DNA from: Cinnamomum chago
Lineage: Eukaryota; Streptophyta; Magnoliopsida; Laurales; Lauraceae
Direction: 5' to 3'
Length of the DNA: 64,000 nt
Assembly (NCBI GenBank): GCA_038049695.1
Contig: CP142451.1
Span: 127,538,501-127,602,500, forward strand
Position numbers and translations under genes: made by a program. This document shows positions 46,014 to 62,319 of this stretch, one piece after another. The notes under the pieces were generated by a model that was not told the DNA's origin, searched no databases, and was given only the letters and a program-made list of their open reading frames with translations. Position 1 is the first letter of the stretch. Each line of letters starts with the position of its first letter.

Positions 46014-47986
46014 ATGGCCGATCTCTGCGGCGACCGTGAGGGCTCTGCAAATGTAACTGAGCTGAGCTGTAGCAGCGGCGGTGGCGGCGGCAATGGACGG
46101 TCTGAGACGGCGACGCCGCATCAGCTGATGCTTTCGGGGTCGTTCAAGGGAGATGGGAAGGGGCCGAGGCGACGGATGCCGATTCGGCCGAGTTTGGACG
46201 CGGACGAGTTTATCAATTTGCTGCACGGGTCGGATCCGGTGAAGGTGGAGCTGAATCGGTTGGAGAATGAAGTCAGAGGTGGGAATGTGGTTCGATCTGA
46301 TGGGGTTTTGGTTTTATTGAGTCTGTTTTGTTCTTGTTTCATGTCAAAATGATTGGATTTTGAAGTGGTTTTTGTCATTTTTCAGATGAGGATGGGTAAC
46401 TTGTTCCTGTTTGCTTTGAAAAAGATTGGATTTTGAAGTAATTTTTATGTTTTTTTCAGATAAGGATCGTGAATTGGGGGAAGCGCAGGCGGAGATGAAG
46501 GCATTGAGGTATTCTGAACGACTGAGAGAAAAGGCGGTTGAAGAGGTTAGTGTTTTGTTTATTTAGGGTATGTTTGGTTGTCTCTAAATTGGTAGCACAT
46601 TGGATAGTCTTGTACTTTTTTTGTGTGTGTGTGTGTATTTGATATGGCAAAGAAATGTGAATCACATTGTGTCTGATCCAATTTCCTGACCTACCTGCCT
46701 CAAATGATTAATTGTGAATGCTTCAGGCTCCAGACTGAAGCATTTTGTAGATGAATTTCGATGGCAAAGAAGCCAACTTTCCCAATAAAATTCAAACATA
46801 GCCCTTTGATAATTAGGATAGGTTTGATGACGGTTTCCAACATTATATGTGTGAATCAGCTCGTGCTTGATGTTTACTAATTTTTTATGGACTGAGATTT
46901 CCTACTTTGGTTGTTTGAGCGACCGTGTTCTGTTCCGTTTCTTGTGTGTTGGATCTTTCTTTTCTTCTCTTTCCTGAATCCCAATTTCTACTCATGCAGT
47001 CAAGGAACCAGCTTTGTTTGTCATAGTCCGTTTGTAGTTGGGATTCCTTTTTAATGTTTTTTTAGTTGATTTTGTTCCGTAAACTGTTTTCTGGGTAGTT
47101 TTTACTGACATTGTTATTCTGTATTTGCTGTGAGTTAGATTGGTTCCAATTCTTTGGCAATGTAGTTTGTTGTCTCTGTAGTTTAATTTGATGCTATTCC
47201 TGAATACTACCTCATTACTTGGGTTGGATCATCCAACTTTTTGGATCCTAATCAGTATTAGTTGTACCAATGTGTGTTTTGATATTTTGTAATCTAAATT
47301 TGCTCATGGAAAATTTTCTGGTTATTTGTCTCTGCCTCCTATGAGAAGAAATTTTTTGGATATACATATGTTCAACCAAGTAGTCACGGATTCTCTTCTA
47401 AATTCTGATTTGTTTTAACATTGTCATGTTTCTGTTTTGTGATGTTGGATGCTGGAATGTGCTGGAATTTTAATGAACATTTGTCAAAGTAGTTGTAGAG
47501 CTTGAGTTTCTCATTTTATCAGAGTTGGGTATGATCTGTTTTATCTGTTGGCACCTTTTCATTTTAGTTTTGGGGCTGTTTTTACATGTCCTTCAAGGGT
47601 AAAATACTAAAATGTATGTTGACTTTATTTATTTATTTGTTTGTGTTGTTTCTTTTAGCTCACTGATGAATTGGCGAAGGTTGAAGAGAAGCTCAAATTA
47701 ACTGAATCTCTTCTGGAAAACAAAGTATTGTTCAAACTCCTTATATGCCCAAAATGTTTCCTTCTATTTCTATGTTGTGAGCTTGCTTGATTTGGACAAA
47801 CCCTCGTGCAGAATCTCGAAATAAAGAAAATAAATGATGAGAAGAAAGCTTCCATGGCTGCTCAATTTGCTGCAGAAGCCACCCTTAGAAGGGTTCATGC
47901 AGCTCAAAAAGATGACGACATGCCACCCATTGAAGCCATACTTGCACCACTGGAAGCAGAGCTCAAGCTTGCAAGGCAGGAGGTAT

Positions 47987-48021
<35 letters not shown>

Positions 48022-51000
48022 ACACACACACACAGTAAGCTGTCTTCATGAATTACTGGAACTCCTTGCTGCTTTTCTGCAGATTGCGAAGCTTCAGGAT
48101 GACAACAAGGCTTTAGACCGCCTTACGAAATCAAAAGAAGCTGCTTTACTTGAAGCAGAGAGGACTGTTCAGATTGCATTAGCAAAGGCCTCAATGGTGG
48201 ATGATTTACAGAATAAAAACCAAGAATTAATGAAACAAATTGAGATCTGTCAGGTATTGTGGGCTCATTTGTTCCTTTTCGTCCATCATATCTTGAAGGC
48301 TGGAAATTGGGATTCAATATAAACGTTTTGATGCATATGGATTTAAATACGTTTCCTGCATGCATGTATTAGGAAGAAAACAAGATATTAGACAAAATGC
48401 ATCGTCAAAAAGTTGCGGAGGTTGAAAAACTCAGCCAAACTGTGAGAGAACTAGAAGAAGCTGTTCTTCAAGGTGGTGCGGCTGCAAATGCTGTGAGGGA
48501 TTACCAACGGAAAGTACAGGAGATGAATGTAATTAGCCTGTCTCTTTCTCTGTTATGGATATTTTGACTGAGAAATTCATATGTATTTCTTTGCTTGTGT
48601 TTATTATGTTCTCTAGAATCATTCTTCAACTCAAGTCATCCTTTTTTTTTTTTTTTTTTTGTTCTTTTGTGGCCTTGTTTTTCTAGGATGAAAGAAAAAC
48701 CCTTGATAGGGAGCTTGCCCGTGCAAAGGTTACTGCTAATAGGGTTGCTGTAGTTGTAGCAAATGAATGGAAAGATGCTAATGACAAAGTAATGCCTGTG
48801 AAACAATGGCTTGAAGATCGAAGGTTCATGCAGGTATGCATATGGGTTTTTCTTTTTCTTTTTTCTGAGCTGTGCACATAGATAGGGTTGTAGTCTCTGA
48901 GGCTCCTTTTAGTTCTTCTCGTTTTTGTTGTTGGTAAAATTCCCAGCTTTGTTGCAGGGAGAAATGCTGCAACTTCGTGAAAAGCTTGCTGTAGCAGAGC
49001 GAACTGCAAGATCTGAAGCTCAGTTGAAAGTAAGAATCTTATTTTACTGTGATGGATACCTGTTGATTCTCTTAGTTTTTTTATTATATATATACACTGG
49101 GTTGTGTAGTTATGAGAACAATATTTCTCTGTTTGACCACTCAGGAAAAATATCAATTGCGGCTCAAAGTTCTAGAAGAGGGATTGAGAGCACCCATGAG
49201 CGGTAATAATCGCACTGCCTCTGAGGGCAGAAGCATGAGCAACGGCCGTTCACGTCGTCAGTCCTTGGGTGGTGCTGAAAACATCTCGAAATTGACTAAT
49301 AATGGCTTTTTACCTAAGAGAACAGCATCCTTCCAGTTGAGATCTTCAAATACCAGTAGCACCAGTACAGTATTGAAGCATGCAAAAGGGACATCAAGGT
49401 CATTTGATGGTGGCACTAGGTCATTGGACAGGGGTAAAATCCTCTCAAATGGGACAGGATCACACAATTCACTTAACAAATCTACTGAGGGGTCTGGAGA
49501 TGGGGAAACACAGAATTCTTGGAAGGATAATCCAGATGAAAAGCCCAATGAGTTCTCTAATGTTGATACAGATGATTGTGTCTCTGGTTTGTTCTATGAT
49601 ATGTTACAAAAAGAGGTTATAGCTTTGAGGAAAGCCGGTCATGAAAAGGATCAAAGCCTTAAAGATAAGGATGATGCGATTGAGGTCTTTATACTACCTC
49701 TCTGCCTTGTTCTTTGCTTTTAATAATATTGAGCACTTAAATGTTGAAACTTCTTGTTGTCAGATGCTGGCAAAGAAGGTAGAAACTTTGACTAAAGCAA
49801 TGGAAGTGGAGGCCAAGAAAATGAGGAGGGAAGTAGCTGCGATGGAAAAGGAGGTAGCTGCCATGCGTGTGGAGAAAGAGCATGAAAACAGGGCTAAGCG
49901 GTTTGGCACTTCTAAGGGTCCTGTAAATCCTTCTCAGATGCTTCCTGGGAGGTATGTAGGTTAAATGCTTTATCTTTACTGCCGTGACTCTTGAGTGAAT
50001 TAGACTAAAGGCTGAGATTTACCTTTCTTCTTTAAAATATATGTATTAAAATTGAGACTCGTTTTTGGATCATTGGGTTTGTGAATGACTTCATTTAGTG
50101 TTTTGGCATTCCAAAACTCACCTGATTAAGATTTCTTCTATATAAATTGTATCTTCGTTTGGTGTTACTCTAGATTTTATACTTTTCTTTTTTCTTTCTT
50201 TTGTAGTTATTCATTGCTAATAATAGACCTATGGCATTCCATCAAAGAAAATAGTATTGGTGGCTCACCAAGGTCCGATTTCTTTGGGTTTGCGTATCCA
50301 TAGTTGAGTATGCAGTGAGAAAGATCTGCACCTTTTGTCCTTGTGCCTAATTTTGAGATGATGTGCATTTGTGGAACAATTACTTATAGTAGATGAGCCT
50401 GTAGCACAAAGTCATATTACCTAACCAAACTAAACCAAATCAAGCCTTTTCCTACTAGGTGGGGTCGGCTATATGGATTTGACGACGCCAATCAAATCTG
50501 TTTAGGGCCATGTCCTCCGTTAGATCCATGTAGGCAAGGTCATGTTTAATAGACAAAGTCATATTACCTATTAAAAAAATATTTACTTTCAATATAAACG
50601 TTCGGATGATTTAGATCAAACAAAGAAGCCACATATCTATAGTTTGTTGGGCTGTTCTAATACTTTTCGACATACAAGCATATGTATTAAATTGTTACCC
50701 CAACCTCGACCCCCGGGTTTGCACCCATTGGAATGGTCTCGACCGTTCGATCGACGGAACACCCATTCGAATGGATTGGATTCAAAGTATATGTAAGAAT
50801 AGTTTTTTTTTTTTAACTTTGTCATCATAAGTATGTATTTTAAGCCCTAAGAGATCAATGGTGAAAGTATATGCAAGAATAGGGTTTTGTGCTCCAATGG
50901 TAAAAATCAGTGGTAGACTTGGGGCGAATGCCAAATGTCAAATCTCTAGTGGCGAGAGGTGAGGAAAAGAGAGGAGTGTGTGTGTAGTGTGCATGGGTTG

Positions 51001-53324
51001 AAGCAGTGAGTATGGTGTGCTGGATTCATCATAAGTGGACCCTGTAAAGTGTTCCGCATAGTAGACTGATTATGAAAATTTCCATAATGTAAGGATAATT
51101 TACTAACTCATAGACTACTTGTTACTAAATATTCTGGTTGCTTTTAAAAGGGGTTCTTTAAAGAGTTAATATATGGTGTTTGATCATAATATTATTTGAC
51201 TTGACCTAGTATTGGCGCAGGTGGGGCAAACATTTTGGTGATAAATTTTTTTTCTTCATCTACTAACTTCCATAAAAAAAAATTAATTCATTTGAGAAAA
51301 GGGCTCCAACTGCATGGTCAGCATCATCTGGTTGAAAAGATTTTTGGGTTTTTCCCATTCACCATGGGGCCCAAAATTTGTATTATTTATACCACCTAAA
51401 GCTATCACACCTACAGTTTGTTGAGCTGTGATAATGCTAAATTGGATGTATACTGCCTATTCAAATTGACAGTTTTCTCATCTATTGTCAAAGATTCTTC
51501 GTGAGATTAAACAATAATTGCTAGGATTATTCTAGTGGACATAAGGTTGGAAGTGGAGCATAAAAGAGATTCCCTCTTTCAAATCTTAATCTTTAATCTG
51601 AGTGTAGTTACTATCTTTGCTTATGCAATAACTTACCTTCCATACTTGATGAAATACATTCTCTTAATGTACTCATTTGTCTTCTAAGGTTGGCAGCAAC
51701 TCATTTTTCATTGTTTCAAGGGTAGTGCCATAAGCACCAAGGGGTAATTTGTCTTTTATGCATTGGGTGTGTAAAAGGGATTATCACATGTGAATTTTAC
51801 ATATATAAAATTTACATATGTGAAACACTTCCAATTTTTTGGAAGCACCATTTTCGCATGAGTAAACGTCGGATATGTAAAATCCTTATATATTTCAAAA
51901 TTTATGAACGTTTAAGACATGAAACTAAATGCTTTGGGGTTTACTGGATCAATAGAAAATCTGAATGGTTCGGATTAAAAATTTGGGGCCCACAGGAGTT
52001 GAAAAAAATAGAAGGTGGTGAAGGGTTTGATATTGTGACTGTCCCAAGCATCCTTTGTGCTAACACCTTAAGCAAAGATGCCTTATCATTTCACACCTTT
52101 TCAAGTGTAAAAAATTTCATATGAAAATGGTCTCATTTACACACCATTTTCACACCTCATTTACACATGTGATGTGTGAATGAGCGCAAACAAACCTAAG
52201 TATGCATAAATGGGAAAATGTTCTGCGAACCTAGTGCGTGAGAACCTATACCCATAGCCTCACATTTTGAATTTCAGATGTGGGCCCTGCTTCTATAGCT
52301 GTCAGGATCTGCAGTTCTCATGCGTGCGGTTCGCAGTAGAACATTTTCTTGCATAAATGTTACACGTAACATTCTGCATCTATTTACTTTTAAAAATGAT
52401 GCACATGCGTAATGGTTATACATGATCATGTTTGTTTGCTCATTTATGTAAAATGAGGTGTGAAAATGGTGTGTAAATGAGGTCATTTTCATATGAAAAT
52501 TTATGCACCCGAAGAAAGGTGAAACCATTATGCACCTCTTTTAAGGTGCGTTTGTGCAACGGTGATTTGTTGCTCCGAGATTTCTGGCGCGTTGTTGCGT
52601 TGATGTTTTCCTCTCCATCAAGCATCCAGGCCCTACTGCAGAAATCAAGTGCCGCCGGCACAAATGCCCCCTTAGTTTTTTCCAACTCCTATGAGCTCCA
52701 AAAAGTTTATTCCGAACTATTCAAATTGTTATTGACCCATTAAACCTCAAAACGCTTAGTTTCATGTCTTAAATATTCATAGATTTTAAGATATATGAAG
52801 ATCTTACATGTGTAATCTAAGCCCTTCAACGTTTACATATGTCCCAGGCATCCTTAGTGCTACCACCTTCTTAACCAGAGGGGTGTAATCTTTTCACACA
52901 TTTTCAGATATGAAAATCTTCATATGAAAATGACCTCATTTACACACCATTTTCATGCCTCATTTATGTTGCGTAAATGAGCACAAACAAAACATAAGTA
53001 GTCATAAATGTTGCACATTTTATATTTCGTACTCATTTACAGTTGTAAATTATTCGTTTGCATAATGGTTACACATGATCAAGTTTGTTTGCACTCATTT
53101 ACGCATGTGATGCGTAAATGCGTGAAAGTGTTGTGTAAATGAGGCCATTTTCGTATGAAAATTTATGCAAGTACTGAAACCATTACACACCTCATGGTTA
53201 GAAGAGGCACCAGTATAGGTTCTGCTGCAGATAGGTCATGGTGTTGAACCTCGTCATCGACTTATATAGATTTTTCTTTTCAACTCCTATGGGCCCCAAA
53301 TATATATAATATAGATAGATATAT

Positions 53325-53402
<78 letters not shown>

Positions 53403-55506
53403 CCTATCCTAAATCAGCAATTTAGTTTTCTTTTAATGTCTTGCTATTTTGGTTAGAGTTAAAAGTGTGAATGAGCGATTTCAATAAAGATACTAAGGCA
53501 ACAAGTACTTAAGTTTGCGAAAGCAGAAAGTCTTGTCTATGAATCCTTTTGATTTCTTAATCACCATTTACAGTGCCACTTTATGATTAAAGGGTAGCCA
53601 AATCAAATTTATTTCCTTTATTTATGGGCTAAATTATAACATTATCAATTTCTCTTTAAAAAATCTTCTTTTGCCAATGACTGACTCCCATCATTACAAA
53701 ATCCAAGTTGATCATCCTGTGGTTCCTACCTGTGTCATAACCCGAAATGTACCCTTAGTACATTTACTACCATCTAATTAGACGACTTTTTGAATAAAAC
53801 CTACCAGACTTTCATTAACCATTCTCATGCTTTGGAGCATTACCGTTTATCATGTCAATCATGTTAATTTTGGGCTCTGGCCCATATCAGTATTTGGACC
53901 TGCCAGTTGAATGATTCCAGCCTTGCAATCTCATGTCACATGCTGTAGAATGGTCTCACCTGTATAATAAGTATCTCTACACACACACCACATGCGGTAG
54001 AATGGTCTCACCTATATAATAAGGATCTCCAAGCCATAACATGAGCACCCACCGTTTCACCACTACACTGAACTCCAAAAGGATGAGCGACGTTTCAGCC
54101 AGAGAGATATAGCCACCGAACATTGAACAAGTAGGTGGTTCTGGGACTCTTCTGCTATTTACAACAAAAGCATTGCCTCCAGCCCCTTTTTTCTTGGCAT
54201 TTAGATCGACCGCGGAGCTGTTCCTCATCACTCTCCAGGCAAAAGAGCATATCTTCAATGGAATCAATTTATTCCAGACCCTTCAAGTTCTTGGGCAATT
54301 TCCATCCCTATGATTAATGCTTGATACTCACATATATTAGTTTATCTAGTAGCATGAGTAGTTATACTACCCATACCCAGTTTACGCTGTTCGTGATTGA
54401 AATAGGGGTGATCGAGGCCCATATCTAGACCCTCGTGATCGATAGCCGGACCCATGCTTCCGGGACCGAGATCCAGCCCTTCCCATGGACCCATAAGCAC
54501 TAGTACCACCAATAGCATCTTCGCCCGTCCCAGCTTTCCCTTACCCAGTTTCACTAGCAGCATTCCTAGGAGTGTGCCTAGCAGCATAGCCTACAGTAGC
54601 GCCTTATTGAAAACTAGGGCCTTCAAAGGACTGTCCTCTTTCCTTAACACCTTAACAAGATTCGCCAACTGATCGATTTTGCTATCACTGATGACCTCTT
54701 TGTTCTCAAGAGTCGTTAGCTTATGGAGTCTTTCGGCGTGAGTGCGTTCCGTCCCCGCATTGTTTCTGCCATCTGCCCTTAGATTGTCCACCATTGCAAC
54801 TGTCTCTGATACCAAACTGAGACCTGTCTTTCTCCTAGAACCTATTTGGCACTGATAGAAAGAGATTGGATGGCTCAAGTTCAACAAGTGATGGCAGTAT
54901 GGCTTTCTTACTCTTACTGATATGGCGATATGCCTATCTCTCTGTCTTTCCTGCCATGGGTCACTCTGGCTTTGACACCTAAAGAAAGTGATTTGGAGGC
55001 CTACAACCTGCCTAGGAGGAGCAACTGAAGCTTCTCACGCGCCCAATGCAAAGTAATTATCCTGGAGTTCTCTCAGATGCTGCAGCTGCTGGATCAGTCT
55101 GCTAGATCAGAAGGATCAGACGTGTAAGATGAAGAAGAGGGCGGATTCGGCTGCTGGTGGAATAATTGGCATTAGGCTATCCGTTTCAGCTAGTGTTCAA
55201 TAGGGCCGTTTCAGCTAGTGTTCAATAGGGTAGCCAGTCGATATCTCAAGATATGGGCATATCTGGATATCCTCAATCGAAACACACATACACACACTTA
55301 GCTTGCATTTATAATTCCTTCTTTTCTCTTATTCTTGCACCTAAGAGAAAATATTGTACAATTTTGACAAGCACTTGACTATTTAAATGAAAATTTGTTC
55401 CACACATCTAAAAATGCAATTGTTTTCTTCTTTTTTAACCCTAAAATGCAGGTCCTTTTTTTGCAGAAATTTATCACGAGGTGGGCTGATGCGCAATCTT
55501 CAATGA
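46014..55506 (+). CDS. MAP70: MAP70-family microtubule-associated protein, 11 exons
   Basis: A plant-specific coiled-coil protein of the AtMAP70 type, which binds cortical microtubules and in Arabidopsis acts in cell-wall patterning and cell shape. Exons: 46014-46278, 46460-46545, 47659-47724, 47812-47982, 48083-48253, 48373-48528, 48687-48833, 48958-49029, 49145-49684, 49764-49951 and 55467-55506. All introns are GT-AG, and the joined frame of 1902 nt (633 residues) is open, close to the family's usual length. Diagnostic blocks: PSLDADEFINLLHGSDPVKV, AAQKDDDMPPIEAILAPLEA, LTKSKEAALLEAERTVQIAL and MEVEAKKMRREVAAMEKEVA. Nearly all of residues 75-380 is predicted coil; exon 9 carries a Ser/Gly-rich linker (SMSNGRSRRQSLGG). 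The ATG sits in GCCATGG. The last exon encodes only the C-terminal tail ending MRNLQ, after a 5515-bp intron. Which MAP70 paralogue it is cannot be fixed here. Confidence 0.92.
52213..52350. mobile_element. Small MULE-like MITE, 138 bp
   Basis: Ends GGAAAATGTTCTGCGAACC and GGTTCGCAGTAGAACATTTT are inverted repeats apart from a 3-base indel. A perfect 9-bp duplication GCATAAATG (52204-52212 and 52351-52359) flanks it, the Mutator-like signature. The related unit at 52855-53300 lacks it. Confidence 0.85.
52544..52671. mobile_element. Tourist-like MITE, 128 bp
   Basis: Ends AGGTGCGTTTGTGC and GGCACAAATGCCCCC, an imperfect terminal inverted repeat, with TTA on both sides (52541-52543 and 52672-52674). 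It interrupts the right arm of the larger inverted repeat. Confidence 0.65.
52855..53300. repeat. Second, shorter copy of the foldback unit
   Basis: The left part (CATATGAAAATGACCTCATT) and right part (AATGAGGCCATTTTCGTATG) are again inverted relative to each other and match the first unit in order. The two foldback units are therefore adjacent tandem copies. Confidence 0.7.
54340..55250 (-). mobile_element. LTR-retrotransposon remnant with initiator tRNA-Met primer site
   Basis: On the minus strand, TTTGGTATCAGAGAC (about 54820) matches the plant initiator tRNA-Met primer site (TGGTATCAGAGC, one mismatch). Nine bases on, ATG opens a frame of about 66 codons (MVDNLRADGRNN...) to a stop near 54592. 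The next frame over continues Gly/Ser/Arg-rich. This is the layout of an LTR end, primer site and gag start. DNA upstream on that strand (54840-55250) is probably LTR-derived, including a duplicated GAACACTAGCTGAAACGG. LTR limits, pol and a second LTR were not found. Confidence 0.55.
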
Positions 55507-56100
55507 TGAGATATAAGCAGTGATAATATTCATGTAGTCTTCATTTCTATAAATCTTTTTTCTTCCTTTTCTTAATTGATTTTTAAAATATAACTGGTGG
55601 GCTGACGAGCCTGCGATCATTGAGTTTGGGAGATCGGAGGAAGAAGTTAGTCTGCTTCTGACTTTGACTGGCTGTGTTGAAGTAGTAGCAAAAAGAGCAT
55701 GGACGTTGGCTAACCTTTGGGCAGTTTTTTTGTTTATGGGACGTACTTAGTTGTATAGGCTATTAGTTGCTCTCTCAATTTGTGTGTGGGTGGTTGCTTT
55801 CAGGTTGTGAATATTTTTGTAATCAGATCAATGGTTTTATGGTTGTGTTTCTTTTGACCTGTGGTTTTGGTGTACTTCTGTTGTGATAGTTCCTTTTACC
55901 ATTTGTATGCATCAGTTGTGTGGCCTTTAGCTTTCTGAATATGGATGGTCTTATCTGTGCTAGCTAGAGTCTAACCTCAGTTCAGTGCAGTGCAAGGGCT
56001 ATGTTACTTGGTGCGGTTCCCTCTAGTTTTAAAGTACACTAAATTGTAATAGGAAAAGTTCACAGGTCAGTACAGAATATTGGGTGGTGTTTCTGAAAAT
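55507..56100 (+). other. MAP70 3' untranslated region and downstream DNA
   Basis: T-rich and GT-rich, as usual for plant 3' ends. The cleavage site is not obvious. No other gene seen. Confidence 0.5.
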
Positions 56101-56606
56101 GCCGTTGGTTGGATGTGGCTTTGGCGTTGATAACCTATAAATATCACAACAGTAGTCCTTCAATGTGAAGGACTAAAGCCACCCCAGATCTATTGATGAG
56201 TCATTGAGAATCAATTGAATGAACGCAAAAAATTGAAAAAAAAACAAAAAAAACTGAGATATCCAGTATTCAAATTTCCTTCCAAATTGTCACTAGTTGA
56301 GATTCATGGGCCATTCGTAAGATCATATATCAATATTATTATAATTCAAGAGAATGTAGATATATGAACTATAATAATATTGATATATGATCTTACGAAT
56401 GGCCCATGAATCTCAACTAGTAACAATTTGCAATCAACTCTAGAAGGAAATTTGTATACCGGATATCTCAGAATTTTTTACAATTTTTTTGCATTCATTC
56501 AAATGACTCATCAATAGATCTGGGGTGGCTTTAGTCCTTCACATTGAACCACTACTGTTGTGATTTTCATAGGTTATCAACGCCAAAGCCACATCCAACC
56601 AACGGC
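56101..56606. repeat. Near-perfect long hairpin (foldback MITE), 506 bp
   Basis: The left arm (56101 to about 56345) is the reverse complement of the right arm (about 56365-56606), with few mismatches and small indels and a loop of about 15-20 bases. Examples: GCCGTTGGTTGGATGTGGCT at the left against its complement ending at 56606. No clear target duplication was found, so the transposon class is unassigned. It lies between two convergent genes. Confidence 0.9.
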
Positions 56607-56619
56607 CACAATCAAGATC

Positions 56620-57720
56620 CTAACTGTTATTCATGTTTAGACGGTCCAAAACTGTCACGTGGCCAAATATCAGCGATCGATTCCTTTTATATTTTGAGAA
56701 AGTCCAAACGATTGGATCATAAATTTTAGACTTCTGTGGGGCCATTAATGCAAAATCAGAAGCTCTAAAACAGGTATGGAGTCTATTTTGGTAGCCTGAT
56801 TCATCATGGGTCATGAAAAAACTGTATTTTCGTTGTCTAAAACAAACTGATTTCCTCTTTGTTCATCCGATGCATTCACAATTTTTTTTTATTTGTCTCT
56901 CTAGCTGCTCTGCGTAAAGAGATTCAGGATAAAACTCACCATATAACTGGAAAGTCAAAATAGATCTCCAACATTCCTATTCATCTAAGCATTTATTCTC
57001 CAAATGGTTTATGTCTAATGTGTTTAATTACTTCATACATATTTTATAATGGGATGACTTGTTATACTTGGAAGACTAAAGAACGTTTAGTATAATCGTA
57101 TATGCAAGCGTCAGGTCTCTCTCTCTCTCTCTATTAATCACATCCCAAGCAGATAATAGTCGGACCTAGGGTCTCAGAGTACTCATGGGGTGGATTGATC
57201 ATATGTGGCCTATGTTCATGAACAAGATTGCAAATCTAAACTTGATGTTTAATATAATATACTCTTAATTTGGTTGTTAGAATATGGATGGCTAGAGGGG
57301 GAAAAAAGAAGACAACAAAGAGTAAAGAAGATACAGATTGATCGGTCATCCACGAATGTTGTGTGACTTGTGAGGTCCTTACGTTCATGGCAACTACACT
57401 GGGACTCATTGTGGTAGGGCTTGGGGATTCCATTGGTAGGGACGAAGGTTAATTTGGGATCGCACAAGAAGGTATCAGGCACGTATTGTGGGCAGTAGCT
57501 CCTTCGGTGGTAAGACCGACAAGGGTTGAATCTAATGCTTTGCCATCCTCAGTACTTAGGATCAGTATGTGAAGGGAATAAAATCCACCTGTTGGTTGTT
57601 CACTTGACAACAATTTATTATAGGGCTTTGTATCCATACATCTATTGATACCAAGATTAAAAATATACATGCCAAACAAAATGCAAGAAAAAATATGCAT
57701 AGTACAGCACTCTCAGACCC
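56620..57720. other. Intergenic DNA between the MAP70 and FKF1-like genes
   Basis: Short CT microsatellite at about 57117-57132. Small minus-strand frames (57236-57700) match nothing recognised. Confidence 0.5.
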
Positions 57721-57996
57721 AAGGAAACACAATACAATCACAACATGTGTAAAGGTAACAGATCAAGACCTCCCATACAGCCAAACTGCAAAATACCCAG
57801 AATGAAAATGGTTTGACCTCGTAAATAGATATCATAATCACCAAAGCCTTCTCCCTTCTATCAGGGGGTTAGGTAGCCTCAAGTATATACCAAGATGCAA
57901 AATCCACTCTTCAGGAGGTGATGATGATACTGAGCTAGTTGATGAAGAATGACAAGTGCGATGCTTCCATTTCTGCATGATGAGTTAGTGGGTAAA

Positions 57997-62201
<4,205 letters not shown>

Positions 62202-62286
62202 CTAGCAAATCGATCTCGAAGAAGATGGGGTGGAATTCTTTTATTATTCTCATCACTATTTTCTGGAGCTGCAGTACCACTTGTCT

Positions 62287-62293
62287 TATAAAA
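62287..62293 (-). promoter_or_regulatory. Candidate TATA box of the FKF1-like gene
   Basis: TTATAAA-type sequence on the minus strand (GTTTTATAAGAC), about 170 bp upstream of the ATG at 62117, which allows a leader of roughly 140 bases. No other support. Confidence 0.4.
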
Positions 62294-62319
62294 CTTTGCC
62301 ACTTGTTTTTAGTGAAATT

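Larger units (their letters stand above)
51850..52850. repeat. Large inverted repeat (foldback MITE) with nested insertions
   Basis: The left arm (about 51855-52200) and right arm (about 52360-52850) are reverse complements with moderate divergence; shared blocks include TTTAAGACATGAAACTAA, CATATGAAAATG and TTTACACACCATTTTCAC. Two smaller elements sit inside it: 52213-52350 in the loop and 52544-52671 in the right arm. Confidence 0.8.
49952..55466 (+). other. Last MAP70 intron, 5.5 kb, filled with repeats
   Basis: Donor AG|GTATGTAGG, acceptor TTTTTTTGCAG. It contains a dispersed plant repeat around 50430-50560 (CTAGGTGGGGTCGGCTATAT), the palindromic MITE cluster at 51850-53300, AT and GA microsatellites (53310-53400) and an LTR-retrotransposon remnant (54340-55250). 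No other exon of MAP70 type was seen inside. Confidence 0.8.

Noticed and set aside
49952-49964. MAP70 ending at the stop just after exon 10
   Set aside because: AG|GTATGT is a strong donor, and an exon at 55467 supplies the family's usual C-terminal tail in the right phase.
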